This document shows, piece after piece, positions 25,346-37,130 of a stretch of 64,000 nt of DNA. The stretch lies in NCBI GenBank assembly GCA_033439265.1, contig JAVTVX010000027.1, positions 13,345,001-13,409,000 on the forward strand, read 5' to 3'. The translations under genes and the position numbers were made by a program. The DNA comes from Dillenia suffruticosa. Lineage: Eukaryota > Streptophyta > Magnoliopsida > Dilleniales > Dilleniaceae. Under the pieces are notes generated by a model. The model searched no databases and was not told where the DNA came from. It was given only the letters and a program-made list of their open reading frames with translations. Within the stretch, counting starts at the first letter, position 1; the number at the start of each line of letters is the position of its first letter.

Positions 25346-25910
25346 ATGGCCACTCAAACAACTACGGGTATGTTATAACTCGTTGAGTGAAAAAAAAAAC
25401 AATGGCTATGCTTTCATATCCATAAAATGCTGATTACAATCGTGTTGGTTTTTCCTACGCTGCAGGAAAGACCAGGTATCCGCTTCTTGTGTAGCACGTT
25501 TTGTATGATTCATATAGTTTTTATCATCTTATATGAACCAGAAGAAAACATTTGTTAAATCTCTTTACCTAAAAAACACAGCTTTTGCCTGTACAATTTC
25601 GGATGCTACTAGAGCGGCATGGTCAAAATACAATTACATTCAGGCATGGAATGTGTGATTGGCCCTTTCCCTTCACAAACAACCTCTATGAAGATGCACC
25701 AGTGGAATACCTTAATAGTAATCTTATTAAAGAATACCATACCTTACTTGTTAGACACGTTGGAAATCTTGTCTTTGATGTCATTCATTACTGTGAATTC
25801 CAAAAACAAGTTTACCTAAGCTGGACAACTCCATTACCCAGTATTCTGCAACAGCACGGTTTGAGATATTTAAAATTTTCCTTTATAAATCATCATACTA
25901 TATATATATG

Positions 25911-25966
<56 letters not shown>

Positions 25967-26303
25967 CATATTTATAGTTTAGTTGAATGTTGATCTGCAG
26001 GACAAGAAAATAGTTCGATATTGAAAGAAGTTATTTGTACATCACTAAAAGCTGATTGTATTCGGGATATTTGCAGTTCTATGTGCTTTTATCAAGCATT
26101 TTCCGCGGCCGATCCATATAAATTAGTAATGCATATCTCCTTTTATAATTCAGCACCTACCTTTCTTGATATTGACATTTTTCCTTCTTTTCCTGTTGAA
26201 TGATCAGGAAATACCTCAATTCGTTGACTATTTTGTTAATGGTGAAAAAACTCCCGCCGTGATTTTGAAGACCGGGACACAGTCTCTTCAAGTTGGAATC
26301 TAA
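25346..26303 (+). pseudogene. Possible B3-domain (REM-like) gene fragment carried beside Helitron copy 2
   Basis: Several exon-like pieces can be read. A short first exon starts at 25346 (MATQTTTG, then a GT donor). A second piece near 25581-25860 reads LPVQFRMLLERHGQNTITFR and later GNLVFDVIHY. A third follows the CTGCAG at 26001. A last piece from about 26208 to a TAA at 26301 reads IPQFVDYFVN, then AVILKTGTQSLQVGI. The pattern of (I/L)P-x-F, a VxLK/ITF strand, and a GN-LVF strand resembles plant B3 DNA-binding domains, seemingly two. The middle is interrupted by an AT microsatellite. No such sequence is seen after copy 1, so it may be a captured host fragment. The family call rests on eye alignment only. 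Confidence 0.35.
25913..25964. repeat. (AT)n microsatellite
   Basis: About 24 uninterrupted TA dinucleotides follow a short imperfect AT stretch. They lie in an apparent intron of the B3-like fragment. Confidence 0.95.
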
Positions 26304-26569
26304 GGAAGACATATTAAGAAGAACTAGAACACTTTTGTTCTGAAACATAATCTCCATCATAATGATATCCTTGTTTTCTCTCCAGAATCAGAAACAATGT
26401 TTTGTGTTATCATTTTTTATCCCTACAAAGTAGAGAAAATTTTCCCTTCGTATCATACATACTCTGTGTATTCACGGGTTTAGACTAATAGTAAATTTTA
26501 TATTTCGTATCATTCCTTTATTTTTGTTTTTCACGAGACACCAATATCTATTCCAGTTCCCATGCCTCT

Positions 26570-28590
26570 GCAAAATGCAGAACTATTTTGTTGTTCTGCA
26601 TAGAGAAGATCCACTTATACTTTTATTAAAAATAATAAAGATTACAGATGGATGATTAAGCTTAAAAATATTTAAAATATTTGAAATAAATGATGTATAA
26701 TAACTTTGTTATGATATTATAATAATGAAACGATTCTGATTTTGCTACAATTAAAAATACCATATTATATTTTTTATGAAACCCAACCCTCTGTTGCAAC
26801 TCAAAAAACAAATGGAAAAATATTATTATATTTTTTTAACACAAATAGATCCAATGTAAAATTTTACAAATCATTTACATGAAAACAACGCAAAAAAAAT
26901 ATTTAGGATACTTAATATAAAACAAACAGAGGAAAGCAAAAACGCGTATCATGAAAGGTATTAAAAAAATTGAATAAATTAATTTACTTTCTCTTACTCT
27001 CTCTCCCACCATTTATTGTTCGCATTTATTATAACTCATCGATTCCATATTCTTAGACTTTGGTTAAATAATTATTAAATTATTTAGTGGTTCTGCACCA
27101 TAATCTCATTCAGCAAAACGCAGAACCACCTCGTGGTTCTATGACACGCAGAACCACATGGATCTACCCTCACAATGGCTAAAAAAATTTTAAAAAATCA
27201 AATATGTATAGGTATAACATTACGTGCTTTTTTTTTACCCTGTAAATCTTATACGTTTCGTGTTAAATACAAATGTCAAGATTCCATTTAAAAAAATAGA
27301 TTTATTTTATGAAAACTAACAAAAATAACTTAAATTTAAATCAAAATGCATATAATTAAACGGTTTACATCTAAATATATTTATGTATGACATACGTTTC
27401 TTTCAATTTTCAAAATGTTATCAAAATATTTTAATAGTTATATTATGTACCGTTTTATTGTTTTAGATAATACCTAACAATATCTTGCAACTCTAAAAAA
27501 ATTTAAAAAAAAAATATCGTATTTCTTTTGCACAAGAAAATGTTTTTCACAACTCTAAAAAAATTTGAAACAAAAGATTAATTTATTTTATACAGACAAA
27601 TAGAATATGAAATTTTTTTATTTATTTACATGTATCTTCCATGACAACCCTCAACAAAGAACGAAAAAAAAAAAAAAAACAATCACTGCTCGTTAACTAG
27701 GACGCGCTGCTCCATCCGGTTCATTAGAACAAAGCCACATTGTCGATCGGTTAGGCACAGAACCACACTATGATTCTCCAACCCCCAGAACCATGCTGTG
27801 GTTTTGCTAATCTAAGGGCCATGTTCGATCCTGCAAAATGCAAAACCACTTTATTGTTCTTTGAACTGCAAAACCACGTCGTTCTCCGAGCACAATGACT
27901 AAAAAATATTTACAAAAATAAAAAAACATGCTTGGGAATAACATTATTCAGGTATATTTTAAGCTTTTGCACACAAGCTAGATTTTCTGACACTGTGATT
28001 TAAAAACTTTCTCATTAAGTACCATCAAATGGAATATTGAATGCATTCTATTAAACATTTAATAGAAGCAATAATAGAATCTTAAATATCAAAATACAGA
28101 TATTCAAATATACCACAGTTCGATTTATTTTCAATATTATTAAATTATTTCAACAGTTGAATTGTTTAACGAATTATATTTTTTAATAAATCCTAAACCT
28201 CACTCTCACTCACAACTGTAAAAAAAAATGAAAACAAAATATTATGTTTACTTTACACAACCAAGTCAAATATAAAACTTTAAAAATTGTTTACCTCAAA
28301 ACAACTCAGGGAAGAAAAAAATCACGCTTTCAAGATTATTTTATACAGACAAAAACAATATAAAATTTTTTAAATCATTTACATGTATTTTGCATATGAA
28401 CCCTAAACAAAGCAACCAGCGATATATATATATCATGGCTCGTCAACCAGGGCACAGTACTCGGTTCGATTTAGTAGAACAGAGCCACATTGCCATCCTG
28501 CTAGATACATAACTACCCTGTAATTTTGCGACCCACGGAACCATGATATTATTTTGCTGATTGCAGAACTGCGTGGTTCTGAGCGTAGAA
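26570..28590. repeat. Inverted-repeat array block C with AT-rich spacers
   Basis: Degenerate GTTCTGC/GCAGAAC clusters occur at about 26570-26610, 27090-27170, 27755-27890 and 28480-28590. Two spacers (about 27600-27750 and 28330-28480) share the same order. They have an ATAAAATTTTTTAATCATTTACATGTAT-like stretch, then AACAAAG, then a CTCGT-AACYAGGRC word, then an array. A third copy is at 41740-41990. No coding frame is supported. Confidence 0.7.
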
Positions 28591-28834
28591 CGACAAAAAA
28601 ATATTTTAGAAAAAAAATCTTTCTAGCAATAGCATTATTTGAATACTTTTTGGCCTTTGGTACACAGCCTACATTTTCTAACACTTTGATTTAAAAATTC
28701 TCTGATTGAATACTATCCAATAAACTACTTAATCCATTCTATTAAACATTTAATAGAAGCAGGAACTAGAACACACTAAATTACTTTCCAAACACAAACC
28801 TAGACAACCCTTAGTAGACCAAAATTACAAAAAC
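28591..28834. other. AT-rich linker, no gene seen
   Basis: It contains the TTCTATTAAACATTTAATAGAAG hairpin-like sequence also found at about 28047-28070, showing that this linker is a local duplicate. Nothing codes. Confidence 0.5.
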
Positions 28835-29249
28835 TCAACCATAAGAAAGGGGAACCAGGATCACACAAACAAAACAACACCACAAAACAAAATCAAAGAA
28901 ACGTATAACTGACACAGGACTACCTTGCACGAACACCGAAAGGATAAATAAATTGGAGATAACAAAAAATGAATAACTCTTTGCTTCTCTCTTCCAATAT
29001 TCATCTATTTCAGCTATGAACCACAACTAGCCACAACCAACTATACAAAAAAAAAAGAAAGAACCAAAAATAGCTTTCTCCTGTTGTTTTCGTATGTTCA
29101 GCATACAAAACAACCTAACATCCAGTTAGCTAATCATGCAATCGCTTTATACCACAAAGGAAAAAAAAGCAAAAAAAAAAAAAAAAAAACTCATAAAGGG
29201 AAGGGAAAAAAAACGGAAAGCTCAAAATTGTTTCCTAGAAGTTTACATC

Positions 29250-31420
29250 CTCGTCAAGAAATACGAAAGAGTTGAAGCCAAATTTATAAACAATCCCATT
29301 AGTGTTCACGACATTTGTCCAGAAGGGGATCCAGTACCTTTTTGTTGCAAGCGAATCAAATTCTCTCGAAGAAAAGCAATACGAGAGCCCATATCATTGG
29401 TTTCTTCACTGACAAAGCCAGCAAAAACTTCTGGCTACAATCCAGATGAATTATCATTATCCTTACCACCCAAAAAGGATTCCTCCAATCCAGCTCTACA
29501 AATAAAATCTTGTGCCTTTGACAGTTTGTCCACAAGTTCTTGATTCCTGCTTTCATATTCTTACTGGATTTCCAAGATCCATTTCTCTGAAACTTTCATA
29601 GCCTCTCCTCTCTTCTCTGCTAATTTTATAGCAGCCCGCCGTCCACTCGATCTTTCTCAGTATAACATTCAAGTTCTCGCATTCTGATATGGCTACATCA
29701 CTGATTTGATACAATGATTGAAGATCCGCCTTCATTGTTTCCAACATTCCTTCCTTCCTTTTTATCATTGTGATCAACTCTTCAATCCTTTCAGCATCTG
29801 CAGCATTCAAGCCAGACTGCTCCTCCAACTTGCCATGCATCTCATTTATTATTTTGGCCTTTCGCAGTCTTTGAAATTGAATAAATGTGGCAACCTAATT
29901 TTTTTTAAAAAAAAAACACAGATAAAAAAAATCTTAATTCACGCATACTATATTTTTATATCAAATATATCATATACTATATTTCAACAAAATGTTAGCA
30001 TCTTTGAAAAAACTATGAAGCAAAAAACTCATGATAGCATCATCTCATTCTTCCAAGGATAACCGGTTCAATAGACTTTCCTTATAAGTAAAAGTGATTC
30101 CATCCGCGAACTTTCTAACCTCTTCCAAATCCAAATGGCAGAACTCTAGATGATCACAACTTGCAGCAACTCCTTTCTGTTTCACATCTCTGGACCCATC
30201 AATTGACGCAACAGCACTGCTAGAGCCACTTTGAACGATTAACATTTCGGTTGTTAACCGTGTTTCTTTTTCTCCCACCAATTCCATGGTCCTTGCATCC
30301 AATTCTTTTCCCAGATCTGCGTTGTTCTGGCCATATCGCCTTCATCATTGACAAGAATCAAATCCTTCGGGTTTCCACCAGCGATCCCAATAGTAGCGCT
30401 TTGTTCCCTTTCTTTCCTCACCTCCTCACACTCATCCCCTTCCTCACTCCCAGATGTCCAAACAAGCTTTCTTTTCTTTCTAGAATAAGTCTCTTGCAAT
30501 GTATGCTCCTCAGGCCGACTTTCTTCCTCCTCCGGCTTTTTTTGTATTTCATTTCTTATTTCTTTTATGGTCGTTACTCTCTACAGCTCATCGACTTCTA
30601 CAAACCTTAAAGAGTCTACAACTTCCATCGCTTTTTTCTGTTCCAAAATTGACCATTAAATCTACACATTCTCATTTAACAAAAGACCAACAAGCATTAA
30701 CATCTCATCCTGGATGAGTGTGTCCACCCAAATAGAAGTGCCCCTTCCAACACAGTATTTACCAACAGATTTCACAAATCAGCATGCATGGAAGGAGGAG
30801 TTAATGGGTTGGAGGCCGGTATGAAAGGTTCACCACGTACCGGTATAAAAGGGTATCAAACTTTCCTTTAGAAACTCTACAAAGAAAAACTTTCTCTTCC
30901 ACGATCTATCAAGAGTCTCCCTATAATAGAACTTCCAATTAGACTCTTTACGCGGTTGGACACAATACCAATCCTCATTCGCACCTCCTGTTGCACACTT
31001 TCTTAGACAAAAAACAGACAGTAGAATTTTAAAATCAAATCTCAGCCGACAGAAGCTTACTAAACTAACAACAGCTACTATCAGCCTCCATGCACTAGGG
31101 ATAAACAAAGTTGGAAATATATTCCAACTTTTCAGGACAACCGACAAAGGACCTAAATAGGGCACCGGTACACCGTATCTTACATACTTCTTATACATGG
31201 GGACGGATCTCTCTCCTACTTGATTCACTCTTTCATCCCCTCTAGGTAACCTTAAACGAAAATCAGCCCCTAAACCCATTTCTTTCACTGTGATTTCCAA
31301 ATCTTTGCGCGTCATTATGCTCTTAATGTCACTGATGCTTGCGACTTTTTCCATTGTGCTACAGCAATTAACTTGCACTATCCCTGAAACTAAGCCTAAA
31401 CTTTTTTAATTCCTATAAAA
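29250..31420 (-). pseudogene. Plant transposon-associated protein gene (PF04195-like, 'putative gypsy type transposon'), status uncertain
   Basis: It reads on the minus strand. The first block (31378-30833) opens near MEKVASISDIKSIMTRKDLE. It contains VPMYKKYVRYGVPVPYLGP, then a hydrophobic SAWRLIVAVVSLVSFCRL segment and WKRKFFFVEF. That order is typical of PF04195-like proteins of plant repetitive DNA. A following block (30499-30254) is acidic, with KKRKLVWTSGSEEGDE. Then come a Ser-rich piece with EEVRKFADGITFTYKESLL (30302-30045) and a coiled-coil-like Glu/Lys/Leu segment with KLEEQ, ERIEELI and MLETMKADL (29840-29553). Stops separate the blocks; introns or decay could explain them. The function of this family is not established. 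A truncated second copy lies at 41990-43220. Confidence 0.5.
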
Positions 31421-32290
31421 TTTCTAACAGCAAAACAAACCACATGATCAAAAATACCAACACGCATCATGAAAATGCTAATCCATTAATTCTATAAAAA
31501 ACAACTCAAATGATAGTACTTGCCTCGGACCCTACTGTCTTCCTCCTTAATAAAAAATTTTTACTCTATAGCAAAAAAAACCAAACAAAAAAAACAAAAA
31601 AACAATCAATGAAACTCAATGAACTCAACAATGGTCCTCGTTACATACTTTCTGCATTTATGTTGTTTCCTTCAAATATACTTTCTAGGAGAAAAAACAA
31701 TCACTGTATGCAACAAACAAAACAAGGCAACAAAACAGATACCGATACATTAACTCAACAGATTTAGTAAATTCCGGCATCAGTTTATCCGTTTTTGGTC
31801 TCCTTGATTGTTTTTCCCAAATGTTTAACTCTGTAAAGAATGCACCGAAACAATAACGCTCCATGTACTACAAAAACCCAATGATACTTACTTGGTACTT
31901 GTTTTCATGACCGTTCTCTTAAAATATTGTTTCTCTGTACTATACTCTGCTATGCACAAACAAGGAGTGAAACAAACAAACGAAATCAGCAAAGCAAGAG
32001 ATATCTTGTGAACAAAAAAACCAATCCAGCAAATAAAGGAATATGCTCTGAAAGGAATACAATAAATGAATACCAAAAGGATACCAGTAAAACAAAGCAA
32101 GGAAGCAGAAAAGACGACAAGCTGAAGAAAACAAAAAGACATATCCCAAAAGATATCAAAAACTTCAAAAAACTCACTCCCTTTGCGAGACTCTCTTTCT
32201 TACCATTTATTACGAGCATTTATTCCGACTGACCTACTATATTCTCCTAAGCCCTCATTATTAAATTTACATCCATACCATCTTATCAAG
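31421..32290 (-). other. Upstream region of the PF04195-like gene, shared with the second copy
   Basis: This is non-coding by appearance. The stretch 31888-32290 matches 42790-43220 clearly, including ACAAACGAAATCAGC, AAAGCAAGA and AAGGATACC-like words. It is therefore part of the duplicated unit and may hold the gene's leader, intron or promoter. Conflicting hydrophobic and Lys-rich frames on the two strands reflect A/C-rich composition. Confidence 0.5.
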
Positions 32291-32579
32291 AACACTTCTT
32301 TTAATTTTTTAAAATTTTAATTTTAAATAAAATCTTTAGCTTTTAGATTTTATATCTTCTAAAATTAAAATTATCAAATATTTTCCTTGCAAATTATTCA
32401 TATTTATATAATTCAATTTTTACACAAATATTAATATTATCCAATTATTTTTTCAACTTCATTTAAGATACTTGATGTTAGATAATTATTTAAAATTTAA
32501 ATAATATGTTGTGTGGAAAATATAACAAAAAAAAGACTATAATTTGAAAAATACGACAACTCATTCCACAAACATCTGG

Positions 32580-33785
32580 TGCTTCCCTTCACAGGACCCA
32601 CTGATGGTTCTCCCAACTGCTGAACCACACCACGATTCTGCCAACCACAGAACCACGTGGAGGTTCCACAAACTGTAAAACCACGACAGTTCTACCAATC
32701 ACAGAGACACAATAGTTTTACATATAGTTGTCCACATCCCGGTTCTGCAAATCACAGAATCACAACCTGCAACAAAAATACGTTAAAATATAGCTGGCCA
32801 AAACACAATTATACCCTCTGAATATAACATTGGATAAATACATTTTTTCCACATATATTTAATTTCATATATAATTTACATAGTGTTAAATAAATATGTG
32901 TGTTTCTACATTAAATATTTAATTTTTTTACTCTTATAAAATTTAATTTTTTCTAAAATACCATAACCTCATGCTTCTATCACGTAGTTCTGCTACGTAG
33001 CAGAACCACGTCATTCTGCTACCTAGCAGAACCTCATGGTTCTGCCACATAGTTCTGCTACGTAGCAGAACCACATGATTCTGTTTCGAAGGTTCTGCTA
33101 CATAGCTGAACCCTCTTGTTAGATATTTAATTATTTTTACTCTTATAAAATTTAATTTTTTAGAAAAATATTATCATTGTTATTGAAATCTAGACTACTT
33201 ATTATTAATTGATTATTTAAATCGGGTGGTTCTACCTTGCAGTTCTATGAACTGCAGGACAGCACTGTGGTATCACATATCTTTGATTTAAATTAGATAA
33301 TATTAAGTAAGTATGTACATAAATTTTAATTTTGACTTGTTATTTATATATTTTTAAATTATAATTAACGTTTTATTCAAAATTGGAAATTATAATGTTT
33401 TTCAATAGCCAAAAAATAAATCTGTAAAGCTTTTACATGAACGACAACTCTTAAAATCATTCGACCTCTGATTTAAAAACTTTGAAATTGAATATGAACC
33501 AATACAATACTTAATGTTTTTATTAGATATCATAATTTCATATTAATATATATATGTTTAAATTTTTACAAAAAATACTATCCAAATATTTTTTCCATTT
33601 TCCTTTACAATACTTATGTTAAAAAATTATTTAAATATTTAACTGAACTAAATTTCTAGTACATAGCAGAACTATATAGTTTTGCAACCTAGCAAAACGT
33701 CAGAAGAACTATAGGGTTCTGCTACATAGCAGAACTACATGGTTCTGCTCCATAGCAAAATTACATACATAGCAAAACTACAAGG
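32580..33785. repeat. Inverted-repeat array block D, containing two perfect 20-bp palindromes
   Basis: Arrays lie at about 32590-32765, 32970-33120, 33225-33270 and 33655-33785. The sequence GTTCTGCTACGTAGCAGAAC occurs exactly at 32987-33006 and again at 33052-33071. Each is a perfect palindrome followed by CCACG or CCACA. These are the least decayed units of the family in the window. The CACTA element begins 170 bases to the right. Confidence 0.9.
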
Positions 33786-33953
33786 TTGTGCCTTCGATTT
33801 TATTATTCCAATATATTAAAATGTTAATGCTAAAATTAATACATTAAAATACAGCTGACCAAAAACAATTATACCCTCTGAATATGACTCTGTAGTCTAG
33901 AAAACTTGAACAAAGGATTTGTGCTAACAGTATCTATTAATTTATTCAGTGTC

Positions 33954-34190
33954 CACTACAAAATTAAAACGCTGTGCTAACGGTAATTTTTAATGACGGT
34001 GACTTTTAGTGACGGTTTTTATGGTTTATAAAGACGCCCTATGACAAAACCGTCGAAAAATATAGGTTTTTCTCAACTGACTAAAATGTCCGTGAAGAAA
34101 AATTTATCAACTATAGGTAAAGATACCACAACCGTCTGTAAAGTAATATTCAATTGCGATGGCTAAAAATTATGGTCAGTAAATGTAATA
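33954..34190. repeat. Left terminal and subterminal region of the CACTA element
   Basis: It contains the terminal CACTACAAAAT, followed by CTAACGGT, ATGACGGT, AGTGACGG, CCGTCG, GTCCGTG and CCGTCTG at short intervals. Such dense short subterminal repeats are known to bind transposase in the En/Spm family. That role is inferred here. Confidence 0.7.
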
Positions 34191-34429
34191 GTTTTTTTTG
34201 TACGGTTTAAAAACAATATCAATATAAATTTTTTTTATTATCTATTTAACAATAGCGTCTTCATAGGTTTTAGATATATGGTAACAACAAATTCTACCGT
34301 CTTTTAAAACTAGATTTGTTTAAATTCTAATCTATATATTGTAATAGTAAAAACCTAATATTATTATATTTTTGTATCATATATCTTTTATATTTGAAAA
34401 TAATCTAGATAATAAATTATGGTAAATTT

Positions 34430-34910
34430 ATGATAGTGGAAATTTAATAAATAGGTGATAATGATAAGTAGTAGTAGTAGGTACGTAGGTACGTAGGTGG
34501 TAAGTAGATGGTAAGTGGGTAAATAAATTTATATAGTGGTAAATTTGTGATAAGTTTGTGATATATAGTCGTGGTAAGTAGATGATAAGTGAATAAGTAA
34601 GTTTATATAGTAGTAAGTTAGTGGTAAGTAAATGGTAAGTCAATAAGTAAGTTTATATAATGATAAGTTTGTGATGTATAGTCGTAATAAATAGATAGTA
34701 AGTAGATGATAAATAAATGGTAAGTAGATAAGTAAATTTATATAGTGGTAAGTTAGTAGTAAATTAGTGGTAAATAGATGGTAATTGGCTAACTAAATTT
34801 ATATAGTTGTAAATTAGTGATAAATTCGTGATACATAGTCATGGTAAGTAAATATTAAATAGAGGGTAAGTGGATAAATAAGTTTATATAGTGATAAATT
34901 TGTGATATAT
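34430..34910. repeat. Degenerate tandem repeat of GGTAAGTAGATGGTAAGT-type units
   Basis: The block repeats three motifs: GGTAAGTAGAT, AAGTTTATATAGTGGTAA, and GTGATATATAGTCG. The last occurs near 34558, 34671, 34826 and 34902, so the higher-order spacing varies between about 75 and 155 bases. There are few C residues on the plus strand. It is non-coding. Confidence 0.75.
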
Positions 34911-35417
34911 AATCGTTTATTTAATCTACTATCATTATATTTATTTCTATTTTTTATTAATATACATTTATTTAATATTTATTAATATACATTACTTATA
35001 TACATTAAATAATTTTATAAAATATTTTAATTATTTATACTAATTTAATATTAACTTATATACATTTTTTAAAATTTTGAAATGTATAAAGAATTTTTGA
35101 AAAGATTTATGATTTAATAATTTGAAAATTAAAAATCGAAAAACATCATTTATTTATAAATATTATATTTACTTCAATTTATAAAATTTTTCTAAATAGT
35201 ACAAAATTATATATATTAACTTTTATTTTTATTTTATGAAGTTTTAAAAAACTATAAAACACTATTTCCCTAAATTTTTTATAGTATCGATTGTAAAAAT
35301 ATCATCAATTTTTCAAAATTTTTTATATTTTAATTTTTAACAATATATTTTAAATTTCTTATAACAATTAATTTTTAATCTAAAATTTAATTTATTATAA
35401 TAATATAATTTTAATAT

Positions 35418-35560
35418 AGTGCTATGAGGCACTCAGTATAGCGGGCGCCCGGCCATACCAGCACGGCCGCCGCGCATGCCACGCAGGTGCTTGCATTTGC
35501 CACCATGCACGGCATACGCTCATGCAAGGTATGTCATGGCATGCGAGTGTCGCATGCACT
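35418..35560. repeat. GC-rich island 1 in the CACTA interior
   Basis: It contains GCGGGCGCCCGGCC, GCATGCCACGCAGGTG and CATGCACGGCAT in otherwise AT-rich sequence. It shares the GGCGCC, CATGC and GCAGGYGC vocabulary with islands 2 and 3. Confidence 0.7.
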
Positions 35561-36094
35561 TATAGTGATTGTCACGATACATAGTAAATCATATAATTTC
35601 GTTAAATCTAACTTTATTTTTATTTATATTTCTACTATTACATTTTATTATTTTTTATTTTCATTATTTTATTTTATTTTATCATTTTTATTTTTATTAT
35701 TCTATTTCATTTAATTGTTTTGTTTTGTTTTTTTTTTCTAATTTGTTGTTTTTCTAATAAGTATGAAATTTAAATTATAATATATTAATAATTTAAAATA
35801 TTTATATATTTAATCACAAATATTTTCTCTTCAAAATATATAAAATTAATAAATCATAATTCATTTATAACATTCAATTTAAATATCCTTGGTTTTGAAT
35901 ATATTAAAATCGGAATAAAAATAATTCAACGAGAATATAAAAAGAAAAAAAAAAGCTCCCAGAAAAAGAAAAAAATAGAGGTGAGAGTAAGATAGGAAAA
36001 AAAAATGAGAGTGACATAGGGAGGCAAAAAAAAAGTGAGATTGAGATTGATAGGAAGAAAGAAACAAATTATCCTTTTTTAGCTTCTGGTCATG

Positions 36095-36105
36095 GGTTCG
36101 AATCC
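36095..36105 (+). other. tRNA-like internal promoter box B match
   Basis: GGTTCGAATCC is an exact match to the polymerase III box B consensus of tRNA genes and tRNA-derived elements. No matching A box or cloverleaf is seen upstream, so it is not a tRNA gene. It may be a remnant of a tRNA-derived short element. Confidence 0.4.
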
Positions 36106-36149
36106 AGGTGCTTGCAACACTTTATCCTTTTTTACATAAATAAAAGGAA

Positions 36150-36385
36150 GCTGAGCAAGTTAGTGCCTGCACAAGCGCTGCTTATGCGGGGGCGCCTGCC
36201 CCCGCAGGCGCCAGCGCTAGCAAGGGCAGGCGCCCGCACAGGCGCTGCTTCACGCGAGCGTCCGCGCCAGCATGGGCGGGCGCCAGTTCGGGTGCTCGCA
36301 TGCACGCAGCGCCTGCCTAAGCAGGCACCCGCACGAGCAGAGGCAGGTGCCTGTAGCAGCCTAGCACGGTGCGGGCAATCAATAT
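36150..36385. repeat. GC-rich island 2 in the CACTA interior
   Basis: It consists of about ten variants of the word GCAGGCGCC/GGCGCCTGC spaced 15-30 bases apart. One is a near-perfect dyad, GGCGCCTGCCCCCGCAGGCGCC, at about 36191-36213. The Ala/Arg/Pro-rich frame across it is a product of the repeat. Confidence 0.75.
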
Positions 36386-36969
36386 TTTAATTGTTTAAAT
36401 TACTATTAATTTTATTTAAATTAATAATGATAAAAATTAAAAAAATTATTTACAGTTTAAAGAACCTAATTATTTAAAATTATTAATATTGACACCACTT
36501 GAAATATTATTTCACATCTAAAATAATTAATTAATTTATATAATATAATATTAATAATAATTAAATGATTATTATACAAATATTATATTATGAAAAAGTA
36601 CATTAGCTCGATAATTTGATCTAAATTGGTAAATTTATAATATAATTTATAATAATATAATTATTATATTATTTGTCTCCCAAAATATTTTCAAATTTTT
36701 TACAAAATTTTTGCGCTTCCACTGTAATAATCTCTCTCTATTTTCATAAACAAATTTTGAAAATAAATTTTCACAAACTTTTCATTTTCTGCGTCAATTT
36801 TTTGAAAATTTTCTATTTTAATATTAAATCTCAAATTAAAATAAAAATAATATGTTTATTTTTTAAAACCTGGGTAATATGTTGGTTGATTGAGCTTGTT
36901 CGACTGTACTTGGAGGAGTTATGATTCTTCGTATAATGTTCATCCATTATTCTTTCAAATATCCATTAC

Positions 36970-37130
36970 AAAGTATAAGTGAGAGATTTAAATGAGTTAG
37001 AGAAAAAGAGTTTTCAAGAGAAGGATGGAGAAACTTTGATGGCAGATAAAATTTTGTAAAGTATGAGTGAGATGTTTAAATGAGTTAGAGGAGAAGAACT
37101 TTGTAGGGAATGATGAAGAAATTTTGAGTT
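36970..37130. repeat. Tandem duplication of about 85 bp
   Basis: AAGTATAAGTGAGAGATTTA at about 36971 recurs as AAGTATGAGTGAGATGTTTA at about 37057. Both are followed by AATGAGTTAGAG and a GAGAAG-rich stretch. It is degenerate and non-coding. Confidence 0.65.

Noticed and set aside
26440..26500. CTAAT near 26487 as the 3' end of Helitron copy 2
   Set aside because: No GC-rich hairpin precedes it, it is not shared with copy 1, and CTAAT is common by chance in this composition.
29084..29543. Lys-rich plus-strand gene
   Set aside because: It is the opposite strand of the PF04195-like gene's 3' part and begins in poly(A)-rich sequence.
31888..32232. Membrane protein or Lys/Asn-rich protein gene
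   Set aside because: The frames are on opposite strands of the same A/C-rich DNA and shift freely; the second copy at 42790-43150 does not conserve one frame.
36061..36120. tRNA gene
   Set aside because: Only a box B and T-arm-like sequence is present; no acceptor stem, D-arm or anticodon arm can be folded.
36112..36390. Coding sequence across GC island 2
   Set aside because: The Ala/Arg/Pro composition follows from repeated GGCGCC words and no domain is visible.
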